Assembly (NCBI RefSeq): GCF_050749805.1
Contig: NZ_CP192738.1
Span: 6,891,143 to 6,955,142 of the forward strand
Direction: 5' to 3'
DNA: 64,000 bases
Origin: Hahella sp018986435
Lineage (GTDB): Bacteria > Pseudomonadota > Gammaproteobacteria > Pseudomonadales > Oleiphilaceae
The translations under genes were made by a program, and so were the position numbers. Positions 43,484 to 53,457 of this stretch are shown one piece after another (the stretch's first letter is position 1; each line of letters begins with the position of its first letter). Below the pieces are notes generated by a model, which was not told where the DNA came from, did not search any database, and saw only the letters and a program-made list of their open reading frames with translations.

Positions 43484-44857
43484 TTATTTGTGCTCGGGCG
43501 ACTTCTTCACCGGCCGCGTCCAGCCATCTATGTTGCGCTGCTGCGCGCGCGCAACGGCAAGCTGCTTGTCGGATACGTCCTTGGTCACGGTAGAACCAGC
43601 TCCAATCGTCGCCCCTTTACCCAAAGTCACTGGAGCCACCAGAGCCGTATTGGAGCCAACGAAAACATCGTCCTCTATAAGCGTCTTAAACTTATTGGCA
43701 CCGTCATAGTTACAGGTGATGGTCCCTGCGCCAATATTGACGTTAGAGCCTACCGTGGCGTCACCGACATAGCTGAGGTGATTCACCTTGCTGCCAGGAC
43801 CGATATCGGCTTTCTTGATCTCTACAAAGTTTCCGACTTTGGCTTTCTCAAACAAATGAGCGCCTGGACGCAGCCGCGCAAACGGCCCCACTGTGGCGAA
43901 AGCGTCAACACGAGCGTCTTCTATGATACTGCTGGCTTCGATCGTTACGTCATTAGCGATGACCGCATTTCGTATCACGCAGTTCGGTCCGATTTTAACT
44001 CTGTCTCCCAGGGTGACATCGCCTTCGAAGACGGCATTCACGTCAATTTCCACGTCACGGCCGACATTGAGCACGCCGCGCACATCAACACGGGCGGGAT
44101 CGCGCAGGGTCGCGCCGGCCAGCATCAACTCTTCGGCAACCTGTTGTTGGTATACTCGCTCCAGTGCGGCCAACTGAATCCTGTTATTAACGCCTTCTAC
44201 TTCATGGAGAAAGCTTGGCTGCGCAGTGACAATGTCTACACCACTTTCAACCGCAAGGGCGACGATGTCCGTCAGATAATATTCACCTTGAGCGTTACTA
44301 TTGGAAAGCTTGGGTAACCACTCTTTCAATCGACTAGCCGGCACAGCCATGATGCCAGTGTTAATTTCATTGATGGCTTTCTGTTCTTCCGTCGCGTCTT
44401 TCTGCTCAACAATGGCGACCACCGACCCGGCGTCATTGCGGACGATACGGCCATAACCAGCGGGGTTGTCCAGTGTTACAGTCAAAACGCCCAATTTACC
44501 GTGGCTGACGGCGAGAAAATTCTTCAGTGTAGCGGCGGAAGTGAGCGGCACATCGCCATATAAAATCAATGCCTGGCCATCATCAGATAAATTCTGCAGC
44601 CCTTGAGATACCGCATGTCCCGTGCCTAGCTGTTCCGCCTGATGCGCCCACAACAGGCCAGGGCCAGTTACCCCTGCCTGAACTACATCGCCTTTGTGGC
44701 CATATACGACAGTAATGTTTTCCGGCTCCAAACGACGCGCAGTGTCGATGACGTGCTGAACCAGGGGTTTGCCGGCGACGCAATGCATCACTTTCGGCAA
44801 CTCGGATTTCATTCGCGTACCTTGGCCGGCTGCGAGAATGATGATGTGCAGACTCAT
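43484..44857 (-). CDS. glmU: Bifunctional GlmU (uridyltransferase and acetyltransferase)
   Basis: This enzyme acetylates glucosamine-1-phosphate and then transfers UMP to give UDP-GlcNAc for peptidoglycan and lipopolysaccharide. Of its 457 residues, the N-terminal half is the pyrophosphorylase (LAAGQGTRMKSELPKVMH with the nucleotide-binding loop), and the C-terminal half is a left-handed beta helix of hexapeptide repeats (IGPNCVI, GSNVNIGAGTITCNYDG). It sits between the ATP synthase operon and glmS, as in many gammaproteobacteria. Confidence 0.97.
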   Translation of the reverse strand: MSLHIIILAAGQGTRMKSELPKVMHCVAGKPLVQHVIDTARRLEPENITVVYGHKGDVVQAGVTGPGLLWAHQAEQLGTGHAVSQGLQNLSDDGQALILYGDVPLTSAATLKNFLAVSHGKLGVLTVTLDNPAGYGRIVRNDAGSVVAIVEQKDATEEQKAINEINTGIMAVPASRLKEWLPKLSNSNAQGEYYLTDIVALAVESGVDIVTAQPSFLHEVEGVNNRIQLAALERVYQQQVAEELMLAGATLRDPARVDVRGVLNVGRDVEIDVNAVFEGDVTLGDRVKIGPNCVIRNAVIANDVTIEASSIIEDARVDAFATVGPFARLRPGAHLFEKAKVGNFVEIKKADIGPGSKVNHLSYVGDATVGSNVNIGAGTITCNYDGANKFKTLIEDDVFVGSNTALVAPVTLGKGATIGAGSTVTKDVSDKQLAVARAQQRNIDGWTRPVKKSPEHK

Positions 44858-45035
44858 ATCGGTCTCCGAAGAATGGATAAAGTAGTTAAACCGGTAACAG
44901 CTTGGCTGTTAATTGAAGTTGTATTAATCGACACTTTAAGGGATTAGGAAAAAAATTTCCTGCCGTCCAGATAGACTAGTAAAGTCGCGCGCGGGCGCCA
45001 AGTTTTGGCCCTTACTTGGGCATTCAAATACAAAA

Positions 45036-45059
45036 AAGGGGAAGACTGTGCTTCCCCTT
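45036..45059 (-). terminator. Terminator of the ATP synthase operon
   Basis: AAGGGGAAG (45036-45044) pairs with CTTCCCCTT (45051-45059), followed leftward by a T run. It begins 24 bases after the atpC stop. Confidence 0.85.
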
Positions 45060-45082
45060 GTTCGATCTTGCAATCTTTGCTG

Positions 45083-45508
45083 TTAGCGCTTCAACTTATT
45101 ACGCATTTGCTGAATGGTGCGGAGCCTTGCAGCGGCTTCGGCCAACTGCGATGCAGCTCTGGAGTACTCGAAGTCTCCGCCGCGATTGGCCAGGGCCTTC
45201 TCGGCTTCTTTCTTCGCTTCCAGAGCAGCGGCTTCGTCCATATCGCCCGCACGTTGCGCGCTATCCGATAGGATGGTCACCATGTTCGGCTGTACTTCGA
45301 GGAATCCGCCAGTAACGAAAAATACTTCCTCTTCACCGCCTTGCTTGATGATCCTAACCGGACCGGGGTTTAGCGCAGTTAGCAGGGGGGTGTGACCCGG
45401 CGTGATGCCCAGGTCGCCTTCGCTGCCGGCGGCGATAACCATCTCCACCAGGCCAGAAAAGATCTCCTGTTCCGCACTAACGATATCGCAATGCACACTT
45501 ATACCCAT
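45083..45508 (-). CDS. atpC: ATP synthase epsilon subunit
   Basis: The last gene of the ATP synthase operon. The 141-residue protein has the N-terminal beta sandwich (CDIVSAEQEIFSG, GDLGITPGHTPLL) and a C-terminal helical hairpin. It joins the central stalk to gamma and can inhibit ATP hydrolysis. It follows atpD by 28 bases and is followed by the operon terminator. Confidence 0.97.
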   Translation of the reverse strand: MGISVHCDIVSAEQEIFSGLVEMVIAAGSEGDLGITPGHTPLLTALNPGPVRIIKQGGEEEVFFVTGGFLEVQPNMVTILSDSAQRAGDMDEAAALEAKKEAEKALANRGGDFEYSRAASQLAEAAARLRTIQQMRNKLKR

Positions 45509-45536
45509 TTGGTTAGGCCTCTATCCTATTCGGATA

Positions 45537-46916
45537 TTATTTAGTCTTCTTGGCTTTCTCAACCGCCTCTTCGATACCGCCTACCATGTAGAACGCTTGT
45601 TCTGGAAGGTGGTCGAATTCGCCATCAAGAATACCTTTAAAGCCGCGGATAGTGTCTTTCAGAGACACGTATTTGCCTGGAGAACCGGTAAATACTTCCG
45701 CAACGTGGAAAGGCTGGGACAAGAAACGCTCAATTTTACGCGCACGGGATACGATCTGCTTATCTTCTTCAGACAGCTCGTCCATACCCAGAATCGCAAT
45801 AATGTCTTTCAGCTCTTTGTAACGCTGCAGTACGGTCTGTACGCCGCGCGCCACGTCGTAATGCTCTTGACCGATAACCAGCGGGTCCAGCTGACGGCTG
45901 GTGGAGTCCAGCGGGTCGATCGCAGGGTAGATACCTTTTGCGGCGATATCCCGGCTCAATACAACAGTCGCATCCAAGTGGGAGAACGTGGTTGCTGGAG
46001 AGGGGTCAGTCAAGTCATCCGCAGGTACGTATACGGCCTGAACGGAAGTGATGGAGCCAACTTTAGTGGAAGTGATACGCTCCTGCAGAACGCCCATTTC
46101 CTCAGCCAGAGTCGGCTGATAACCTACCGCGGAAGGCATACGACCCAGCAGAGCCGATACTTCTGTTCCCGCCAGGGTGTAACGATAGATGTTGTCAACG
46201 AACAACAGAACGTCACGGCCTTCGTCACGGAACTTTTCCGCCATGGTCAGACCAGTCAAAGCAACACGCAGACGGTTTCCTGGGGGCTCATTCATCTGCC
46301 CGTAAACCATCGCTACTTTGTCCAGTACGTTGGACTCTTCCATCTCGTAGTAGAAGTCGTTACCTTCACGAGTCCGCTCACCAACACCCGCGAATACAGA
46401 AAGACCAGAGTGCTCTTTCGCGATGTTGTTGATCAGCTCCATCATGTTTACAGTCTTACCTACGCCCGCGCCGCCGAACAGGCCGACTTTACCGCCCTTA
46501 GCGAAAGGACATACCAAGTCGATAACCTTGATGCCGGTTTCCAGCAGGTCGCGAGAAGAAGACTGATCTGCGTAACCAGGAGCGTTACGGTGAATAGGCA
46601 TACGCTCTTCTTCGCCGATAGGACCTTTTTCGTCGATCGGGTTACCCAGTACGTCCATAATACGGCCCAGAGTCTGGGTCCCGACTGGTACTGAGATAGG
46701 AGCGTTGGTGTTTTCCACTTGAAGACCGCGGCGTAGACCTTCGGTGCTTCCCATGGCGATTGTGCGCACGATACCGTCGCCCAGCTGCTGCTGAACTTCC
46801 AGTGTTGTGGCTCCGCCTTCAACTTTTAAAGCATCATAGACTTTGGGCACTGTATCGCGCGGAAATTCGACGTCGATAACCGCCCCGATAATCTGCACTA
46901 TTTGTCCGCTACTCAT
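45537..46916 (-). CDS. atpD: ATP synthase beta subunit
   Basis: The catalytic F1 subunit, 459 residues. The P-loop GGAGVGKTV and the catalytic Glu in VFAGVGERTREG are intact, and the Walker B region LLFVDNIYRYT is present. It makes ATP at the alpha-beta interfaces. It lies between atpG and atpC in the usual order. Confidence 0.98.
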   Translation of the reverse strand: MSSGQIVQIIGAVIDVEFPRDTVPKVYDALKVEGGATTLEVQQQLGDGIVRTIAMGSTEGLRRGLQVENTNAPISVPVGTQTLGRIMDVLGNPIDEKGPIGEEERMPIHRNAPGYADQSSSRDLLETGIKVIDLVCPFAKGGKVGLFGGAGVGKTVNMMELINNIAKEHSGLSVFAGVGERTREGNDFYYEMEESNVLDKVAMVYGQMNEPPGNRLRVALTGLTMAEKFRDEGRDVLLFVDNIYRYTLAGTEVSALLGRMPSAVGYQPTLAEEMGVLQERITSTKVGSITSVQAVYVPADDLTDPSPATTFSHLDATVVLSRDIAAKGIYPAIDPLDSTSRQLDPLVIGQEHYDVARGVQTVLQRYKELKDIIAILGMDELSEEDKQIVSRARKIERFLSQPFHVAEVFTGSPGKYVSLKDTIRGFKGILDGEFDHLPEQAFYMVGGIEEAVEKAKKTK

Positions 46917-46996
46917 TGTCAGTTCCTCACTGAATCTTAAATCTGTTCTGCCTGACTCCGCCGCCTTTCAGGCGGCGCGTCCAAATACCAAGAAAC

Positions 46997-47860
46997 CTAT
47001 ACCGCCGCTGCGCCACTCACGATCTCAGAGATCTCTTGAGTGATCGCCGCCTGACGAGCTTTGTTGTAAGCCAACTCCAGCTCGTTGATGATTCCGCCGG
47101 CGTTGTCGGTCGCGCTCTTCATAGCGATCATCCGCGCGGCCTGCTCACAGGCGTTATTTTCCACGACAGCTTGATATACCTGGGACTCAATAAAGCGGGT
47201 CAGTAACCCATCCAACAAGCCTTTAGCGTCAGGCTCGTAAATGTAGTCCCAATGGCGACGTATCATTTCATCATCTTCCGCAGGGGGAAGAGGCAACAGC
47301 TGCGCCACGGTAGGCTTCTGCGTCATGGTGTTTACGAAGCGGTTATGGACCAGATACAAACGGTCGATCTTGCCTTCCGCATAAGCGTCCAGCATGACCT
47401 TTACGGAGCCCACGATCTTGGTAAGGGATGGTTCATCCCCCAAGTGGCTCAATGCAGCGACGACGTTACCGCCATAGTTACGGAAAAAGCTGATCGCTTT
47501 TTGCCCTACAGCGCACAAATCGACTTCCGCGCCTTTATCGCGCCATTCTTTCATGGAGCGCATCATTTCGCGGAAAGCGTTAACGTTCAAACCGCCACAG
47601 AGTCCGCGGTCAGTAGAGACCACGATATAGCCAACTCTTTTAGCTTCGCGTTCTTGCAGATACAGATGTCGATATTCTGGATTCGCAGTAGCGATATGGC
47701 TTATGACGCTGCGTATGCGATCAGCATAAGGCCGACCCGCCGCCATTCGCTGTTGAGCTTTACGCATTTTACTGGCGGCGACGAGCTGCATCGCGCTAGT
47801 AATTTTCTGCGTGCTCTTAATACTTGCGATTTGGGTTTTAATCTCTTTTCCGACGGCCAT
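46997..47860 (-). CDS. atpG: ATP synthase gamma subunit
   Basis: The rotating central shaft of F1. The family N-terminus MAVGKEIKTQIASI and the C-terminal ITQEISEIVSGAAAV, which lies inside the alpha-beta barrel, are both present. The ATG at 47860, with GGCAGG upstream, gives 287 residues, the same as E. coli; the frame is open for 13 more codons. Confidence 0.97.
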   Translation of the reverse strand: MAVGKEIKTQIASIKSTQKITSAMQLVAASKMRKAQQRMAAGRPYADRIRSVISHIATANPEYRHLYLQEREAKRVGYIVVSTDRGLCGGLNVNAFREMMRSMKEWRDKGAEVDLCAVGQKAISFFRNYGGNVVAALSHLGDEPSLTKIVGSVKVMLDAYAEGKIDRLYLVHNRFVNTMTQKPTVAQLLPLPPAEDDEMIRRHWDYIYEPDAKGLLDGLLTRFIESQVYQAVVENNACEQAARMIAMKSATDNAGGIINELELAYNKARQAAITQEISEIVSGAAAV

Positions 47861-47935
47861 ATTTACCTGCCTTTCGTTAATCCTGAACCTGTTGAACAAC
47901 CAGTCGCCGCAGAAGCGGCGACGGTTAGGAGTTCA

Positions 47936-49480
47936 TTACCAGGTTTGAGTGGATTTGAACTTCTCGATACAAGATTTCAGGCCGGCGGCGATTTCGTCGT
48001 TGTAATCGCCTGCTTCGTTGATCTTCGCCAGAAGATCGCCGAATTCGCTCTTGGCGTAAGAAAGCAGAGCCGCTTCGAAGGGAACTACTTTCTTGGCGTC
48101 GACATCGTCCAGGAAACCTTCGTTTGCAGCGAACAGAACCAAGCCCATTTCAGCAACGGTCATCGGCGCGAACTGCTTTTGCTTCATCAGTTCGGTAACA
48201 CGCTGACCGTGCTCCAGCTGCTTACGAGTCGCTTCGTCAAGGTCGGAAGCGAACTGTGCGAACGCAGCCAGTTCACGATACTGAGCCAGGGCCAGACGGA
48301 TACCGCCACCCAGCTTTTTCATGATCTTGGTCTGTGCGGCGCCACCTACCCGGGATACAGAGATACCGGCGTTCATCGCAGGACGGATACCCGCGTTGAA
48401 CAGGCTTGTCTCAAGGAAGATCTGGCCGTCAGTAATAGAAATTACGTTAGTAGGAACGAACGCAGATACGTCACCGGCTTGAGTTTCGATGATCGGCAGA
48501 GCGGTCAAAGAACCGGTTTTGCCTTTCACTTCGCCGTTGGTGTACTTCTCAACGTATTCCTCGTTAACACGGGACGCACGCTCCAACAAACGGGAGTGCA
48601 GGTAGAATACGTCACCGGGGTAAGCTTCACGTCCGGGCGGACGACGCAGCAACAGGGAGATCTGACGATACGCCCAAGCTTGCTTGGTCAAGTCGTCATA
48701 AATGATCAGTGCGTCTTCGCCGCGATCGCGGAAGTATTCGCCCATGGTACAACCGGAGTATGGAGCCAGGAACTGCATGGAAGCAGGATCCGCAGCGCCG
48801 GCGGCTACAACGATGGTGTGATCCATCGCGCCGTGCTCTTCCAGCTTGCGCACTACGTTAGCGATAGAAGATTGCTTCTGACCAATCGCTACATAGATAC
48901 ACTTAATGCCAGTGCCTTTCTGGTTAATGATCGCATCGATCGCCAGAGCAGTCTTACCAGTCTGACGGTCGCCGATAACCAACTCACGCTGACCGCGACC
49001 GATAGGCACCATGGTGTCTACGGACTTATAACCAGTCTGCATCGGCTGACCAACGGATTTACGGGCGATAACGCCCGGCGCCACTTTTTCAACAGGCTCA
49101 GTCAGAGTCGTTTCCAGAGCGCCTTTACCGTCAATCGGATTACCCAGTCCGTCAACGACGCGACCAAGCAGTTGCTCGCCTACGGGTACTTCCAAGATAC
49201 GGCCGGTTACTCTTACCTTTTGACCTTCCGCTAAATCTTTGTAGTCGCCCAGTACAACGGCGCCGACGGAATCACGCTCTAAGTTAAGAGCCAGACCGTA
49301 TACGCCGCCTTCAAATTCAATCATCTCACCGTACATTACGTCGGCAAGACCATGGATCAGTACGATACCATCAGAAACGCTTACGATAGTGCCTTCTGTT
49401 TTTGCTTCAGAAGAAATATCCAGCTTCTCAATGCGCTTCTTGATGATTTCACTGATCTCAGATGGATTCAGTTGCTGCAT
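47936..49480 (-). CDS. atpA: ATP synthase alpha subunit
   Basis: The non-catalytic nucleotide-binding F1 subunit, 514 residues. The P-loop GDRQTGKTA, the arginine-finger segment ISVSRVGGAAQ and the N-terminal delta-binding stretch (MQQLNPSEISEIIKKRIE) are present. It follows atpH in the usual order. Confidence 0.98.
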   Translation of the reverse strand: MQQLNPSEISEIIKKRIEKLDISSEAKTEGTIVSVSDGIVLIHGLADVMYGEMIEFEGGVYGLALNLERDSVGAVVLGDYKDLAEGQKVRVTGRILEVPVGEQLLGRVVDGLGNPIDGKGALETTLTEPVEKVAPGVIARKSVGQPMQTGYKSVDTMVPIGRGQRELVIGDRQTGKTALAIDAIINQKGTGIKCIYVAIGQKQSSIANVVRKLEEHGAMDHTIVVAAGAADPASMQFLAPYSGCTMGEYFRDRGEDALIIYDDLTKQAWAYRQISLLLRRPPGREAYPGDVFYLHSRLLERASRVNEEYVEKYTNGEVKGKTGSLTALPIIETQAGDVSAFVPTNVISITDGQIFLETSLFNAGIRPAMNAGISVSRVGGAAQTKIMKKLGGGIRLALAQYRELAAFAQFASDLDEATRKQLEHGQRVTELMKQKQFAPMTVAEMGLVLFAANEGFLDDVDAKKVVPFEAALLSYAKSEFGDLLAKINEAGDYNDEIAAGLKSCIEKFKSTQTW

Positions 49481-49541
49481 GCCTTTATCCTCAAAAACCC
49501 TTCAGTTACCTTTCTGCGGAAATTCAGCCGCAGGCGCCAGT

Positions 49542-50078
49542 TCAGGAATTCACTGCCTCAGCCAGCTTAGCCAAGCGACCGCGTACGGACGCGTCAATCA
49601 CCAAGTCACCTGCACGCACGACAATGCCCCCGATCAGCTCTTTATTAAGCTGGGAGCGCAAATTGACGTTGCGAGATAGTTTCTTTTGCAGAGCTTGAGC
49701 AAGCTTGTTTTCCTGCTCGCCATTCATTTCGAATGCGCTCTCAATAGTGACTTCGATTGTGGCTTCTTGCTGCGCCTTTAACTGCTCGAACAGTGCCGCG
49801 ATTTCCGGCAGCAGGACCAGACGATTGTTTTCAGCGAGAACTCTAACAAAGTTAGCTCCCGCTTCATTGAGTTTGCCTTCGCAAACGTCAAGGAACGTCT
49901 GGCCTTTCTGAGCGCTGGTCAATGCAGGGTGATTTAACACCTTGTGCATATTGCTGTCTTCAGCAACAGCGGCGGTCAGCGCTAGTAACGCTGACCATTC
50001 CGACAATTGACCCGCGTCCCGAGCTAATTCAAAGGCCGCTTTAGCATATGGCCGGGCGAGTGTAGTGCTTTCCGCCAT
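49542..50078 (-). CDS. atpH: ATP synthase delta subunit
   Basis: A 178-residue subunit of the peripheral stalk that binds the tip of the alpha subunits. It has the family start (ARPYAKAAFELARD) and the C-terminal GGIVVRAGDLVIDASVRGRL. It lies between atpF and atpA. Confidence 0.97.
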   Translation of the reverse strand: MAESTTLARPYAKAAFELARDAGQLSEWSALLALTAAVAEDSNMHKVLNHPALTSAQKGQTFLDVCEGKLNEAGANFVRVLAENNRLVLLPEIAALFEQLKAQQEATIEVTIESAFEMNGEQENKLAQALQKKLSRNVNLRSQLNKELIGGIVVRAGDLVIDASVRGRLAKLAEAVNS

Positions 50079-50090
50079 AATGCAAACCTC

Positions 50091-50561
50091 TTATAGTTCC
50101 GCAGCTAGTTTATCTAGCATGTTGCTGTGCGCACCTGCGTCCACAGAGGTTTCCAGGATCTTCTCAGCACCCGCCAACGCCAGCGCAGCGACTTCAGCAC
50201 GCAGCGATTCCTTAGCACGGTTCTTTTCCTGGTCGATTTCAGCTTTGGCTGCAGTGATCAAACGTTCGCCTTCAGTACGCGCCTGGTCTTTTGCTTCTTC
50301 CAGCATCTGATTGGCGCGCTTGTTGGCCTGTTCGATAATTTCAGCCGCTTGCTGTTTGGCTTCACGCAACTGCTTGGCAACTTTTTCTTGGGCTAGCTCA
50401 AGATCCTTTTGCGCGTGCTCAGCAGCCTGCAAACCATCGGCAATCTTTTTCTCGCGTTCCCGCAGAGCCTGTATGACCGGCGGCCATACATACTTCATGC
50501 AGAATACGACAAAGATAAAGAAAGCAATCGCTTGCCCTATCATTGTCAGGTTGATGTTCAC
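50091..50561 (-). CDS. atpF: ATP synthase b subunit
   Basis: A 156-residue peripheral stalk subunit with one N-terminal membrane helix (IGQAIAFFIFVVFCMKYVW) and a long charged coiled coil. A pair forms the stator. The gene starts 57 bases after atpE and ends 12 bases before atpH. Confidence 0.97.
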   Translation of the reverse strand: MNINLTMIGQAIAFFIFVVFCMKYVWPPVIQALREREKKIADGLQAAEHAQKDLELAQEKVAKQLREAKQQAAEIIEQANKRANQMLEEAKDQARTEGERLITAAKAEIDQEKNRAKESLRAEVAALALAGAEKILETSVDAGAHSNMLDKLAAEL

Positions 50562-50618
50562 GTTGACACCCCTCGCTTATCAGTCGAATAAAATGACTCG
50601 TTTGCCTAAAAGGTGTAA

Positions 50619-50873
50619 TTACTGAACCAAAGCAATGAACGGGTTAGCGAAAGTGAAGAACAGAGCGATACCAACGCCGATCATGGTTACGGCGTCAAGC
50701 AGACCGGCCACGATGAACATTTTAACCTGCAGCATGGGCACCATTTCAGGTTGACGCGCAGCGCCTTCCAGGAATTTACCGCCCAGCAAGCCGAAACCAA
50801 TTGCAGTACCTAACGCGCCCATGCCGATCAAAAGAGCTACAGCAATCGCGGTCATACCAACTACAGTTTCCAT
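50619..50873 (-). CDS. atpE: ATP synthase c subunit
   Basis: An 84-residue rotor-ring proteolipid of two membrane helices joined by the polar loop ARQPEM. The ion-binding carboxylate is Asp60 in AGLLDAVTM, and the usual sodium-coordinating residues are not evident, so proton coupling is expected. It lies between atpB and atpF. Confidence 0.97.
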   Translation of the reverse strand: METVVGMTAIAVALLIGMGALGTAIGFGLLGGKFLEGAARQPEMVPMLQVKMFIVAGLLDAVTMIGVGIALFFTFANPFIALVQ

Positions 50874-50942
50874 TGTCTCTCCTAAATTTATCAGTTAGTT
50901 AGTGGATAGAAAGTTTTTAGTTTTGATGGAAATTTCTACTTC

Positions 50943-51773
50943 TTAATGATCTTCATGCGCCATGCTCAGATACACGATGGTCAGCATCATGAATATGAAC
51001 GCCTGCAGCACAATAACCAAAATGTGGAAAATCGCCCAAGGCACTGATAGCACCCATTGCACCCACAACGGCATCAACGCTATCAGGATGAAGAGCAGCT
51101 CGCCTGCGTACAGGTTACCGAACAGACGCAAAGCAAGAGAAATAGGTTTGGCGATCAAGCCCACGCCTTCCAGGAGCAGGTTGAATGGCAGCATCCACTT
51201 ACCGAATGGCTGCAGGGTCAGTTCGCCGAGGAAACCGCCCACGCCTTTGACTTTAATACTGTAATAAATGATCAGGAAGAAAACGGACAACGACATTCCC
51301 AGAGTCACATTGACGTCAGTGGTGGGAACGACTTTAAAGTAAGCATGTTCATTGCCGGTTACAACTTGGAACAGTCTTGGCAGGAAGTCCACAGGGACCA
51401 AGTCCATCAGGTTCATCAGGAAAATCCAGCAGAAAATAGTCAACGCCAAGGGAGCGATGACCGCGTTTTTGCCGTGGAAAGTTTCCTTTACGCTCTTGTC
51501 GACGAAGTCGACCATAATTTCAACAAAGTTCTGCAGTCCACTTGGTACGCCACTGGTCGCTTTCACCGCTGCTTTGCGGAACAACCAGACAAACAAAGCG
51601 CCCAAGGCGATTGACCAACCCAGACTGTCAACATGGACGGCCCAGAACCCCATTTCTTTGGCTTCCTGCGCAGTGTGCGCAAAACTCCAGCCATGCTCTG
51701 GGTGGTTACCAAAGGTCAGGTTTTGAAGATGGTGCTGAATGTACTCCGACGCTGTAGGATTTTCGCCTGCCAT
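50943..51773 (-). CDS. atpB: ATP synthase a subunit
   Basis: A 276-residue membrane subunit that forms the proton half-channels. The essential Arg is in LRLFGNLYAGE, and the C-terminal helices are intact. It follows the atpI-like gene. Confidence 0.97.
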   Translation of the reverse strand: MAGENPTASEYIQHHLQNLTFGNHPEHGWSFAHTAQEAKEMGFWAVHVDSLGWSIALGALFVWLFRKAAVKATSGVPSGLQNFVEIMVDFVDKSVKETFHGKNAVIAPLALTIFCWIFLMNLMDLVPVDFLPRLFQVVTGNEHAYFKVVPTTDVNVTLGMSLSVFFLIIYYSIKVKGVGGFLGELTLQPFGKWMLPFNLLLEGVGLIAKPISLALRLFGNLYAGELLFILIALMPLWVQWVLSVPWAIFHILVIVLQAFIFMMLTIVYLSMAHEDH

Positions 51774-51802
51774 GTTTCACTCTTAATCGATTGTTGCAAT
51801 TG

Positions 51803-52351
51803 TTATTTACGCTGCCGCCTTCCGACAATCAGCGGCGCGAACCAATGCACTGACTGCACACCTAGAAAAGCCAGAAATAAACTTGCCGGCTCCAAAGGCT
51901 GGATAAACTTAAAAGCCAGGCCAAAAAAAATGGCCGTTAATCCTAGCTTAACCGCCTCTGCTTTATAAATAGATTGTACGATTTGCCTGGCTGCTTGAGC
52001 CCCTTGATAGAGAAAGGCGCGGTGGGCGAAATACATGTTTGGAACAGCGCAAATCAGTCCCCCGACCAAAGCCGAGTACGCATGCACGCTGCTCCATCTC
52101 CACGCGATTAAAGATATGAGGACCGTGGCTATTAATTGTAATCCCACAATCCTAAAGACTGGCGGCCGCTTAATAAGCGAGCGAGCTGCACTATTCAAAT
52201 CACGTTTCTGCCTAGTTCTTGTTACCCCCCGCCCTCGCACTACAGAGACCCGTAGCTTTAGGCGCAGGTGATTATATTGTGTCGATGTAACGCATTCAAC
52301 CGCCATGAAAACAAAACTGTATAATTTCCATACACATGGGTGCGTTAACAA
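51803..52351 (-). CDS. atpI: ATP synthase I protein
   Basis: A small membrane protein with four hydrophobic helices in the last 120 residues (VLISLIAW, SALVGGLICAVPN, LGLTAIFFGLAF, FLAFLGVQSVHWFAP). AtpI-type proteins help c-ring assembly or magnesium supply. The 182-codon frame is longer than the family norm of about 125-130, and no inner Met fits. A GTG near residue 38 could be the real start, so the 5' end is uncertain. It heads the atp operon. Confidence 0.85.
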   Translation of the reverse strand: MLTHPCVWKLYSFVFMAVECVTSTQYNHLRLKLRVSVVRGRGVTRTRQKRDLNSAARSLIKRPPVFRIVGLQLIATVLISLIAWRWSSVHAYSALVGGLICAVPNMYFAHRAFLYQGAQAARQIVQSIYKAEAVKLGLTAIFFGLAFKFIQPLEPASLFLAFLGVQSVHWFAPLIVGRRQRK

Positions 52352-52552
52352 ATTTTAAGCAAATCAACATTTGGTACTAAATATGCTGTATTGAAAATCC
52401 AGACACCAAATGTTGTGTTTTAGCTAATTTTATACGCAGCATGGATGGCATGCAGTTTTAGTGATCCAAGCCTAAAAAAGAAACAAAACCGCGAGGAAGA
52501 ACGCCAACCTGTTCTTCATGCGGACGGATTGGCGAAAAGACAGAAAGAGGCC

Positions 52553-53428
52553 TTATTTAATATGAGCGAGAATACCGTCCAACTCGTCCAGAGAGTTGTA
52601 TTTGATGACAAGCTTGCCTTTGCCTTTGCTGTTGTAATCGATAGTGACTGGCGAACCCAGCCTTTCCCCCAGACTTTCCTGCAATTTGCGGACATCCGCA
52701 TCCAGGGCTTTCTTGATTTTTTCCTTCGGATTTTCCTTTTCCTGCAACAGCTTTCTCACCAGAGCTTCAGTTTGTCTAACCGACAAACCTTTCTCGACGA
52801 TGGCGTTCGCCGCAGCCAATTGCGTTGGCTCATCCAAAGGCAGCAAAGCTCTGGCATGTCCCATTTCCATATCGCCGCGCTCCAACATAGTTTTCACGTC
52901 AGCATGAAGGGCAAGGAGGCGTAGTAAATTAGCTATAGACGGGCGGGATTTTCCAACCGCTTCCGCCACCTGGGACTGGTTCAAACCAAATTCGTCCTGC
53001 AGGCGCTGTAGCGCCATGGCCTCTTCTATAGGGTTAAGGTTTTCCCTTTGAATATTCTCAATCAACGCCATTGCGATGGCGGCTTCATCGGGAACATCGC
53101 GAATGATAACGGGAATTTTGTCTTTGCCAGCGATCTGAGTCGCGCGCCAACGACGCTCGCCCGCGATAATTTCATAGCGGTTCGGGGCAATCTCCCGCAC
53201 CACGATAGGCTGCATGACGCCCTGTTGACGAATAGATTGCGCCAGCTCCTCCAGCGACTCGGGGTCCATGTCCCGACGAGGTTGATATTGCCCACGCTGG
53301 ATCAGTTCGACTGGAAGCTCTTTTAAAACGCCATCCTGTTTGACGTTTTCTTCTTCCTCATTGGTGCGTGTGCGCGACCCGGCCAACAGTGCGTTCAGTC
53401 CGCGATCGCCTAGACCTCGTTTTTTCAT
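52553..53428 (-). CDS. parB: Chromosome partitioning protein ParB
   Basis: A 291-residue centromere-binding CTPase. The N-terminus has the ParA-interacting stretch (KKRGLGDRGLNALL), followed by the CTP-binding GERRWRA segment, a helix-turn-helix (SQVAEAVGKSRPSIANLLR) and a C-terminal dimer domain. It follows parA by 29 bases. No clear 16-base parS palindrome is visible near it. Confidence 0.97.
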   Translation of the reverse strand: MKKRGLGDRGLNALLAGSRTRTNEEEENVKQDGVLKELPVELIQRGQYQPRRDMDPESLEELAQSIRQQGVMQPIVVREIAPNRYEIIAGERRWRATQIAGKDKIPVIIRDVPDEAAIAMALIENIQRENLNPIEEAMALQRLQDEFGLNQSQVAEAVGKSRPSIANLLRLLALHADVKTMLERGDMEMGHARALLPLDEPTQLAAANAIVEKGLSVRQTEALVRKLLQEKENPKEKIKKALDADVRKLQESLGERLGSPVTIDYNSKGKGKLVIKYNSLDELDGILAHIK

Positions 53429-53457
53429 TATTCAGGTAGTTCCCCAAAATCGCCCAT

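Noticed and set aside
45402..46694. A 430-codon plus-strand frame antisense to atpD
   Set aside because: Same reason: it is a shadow of atpD with no domain content.
47252..49234. A 660-codon plus-strand frame antisense to atpG and atpA
   Set aside because: Long antisense frames arise from the codon bias of conserved genes; the ATP synthase genes on the minus strand are certain, and the frame shows no domain.
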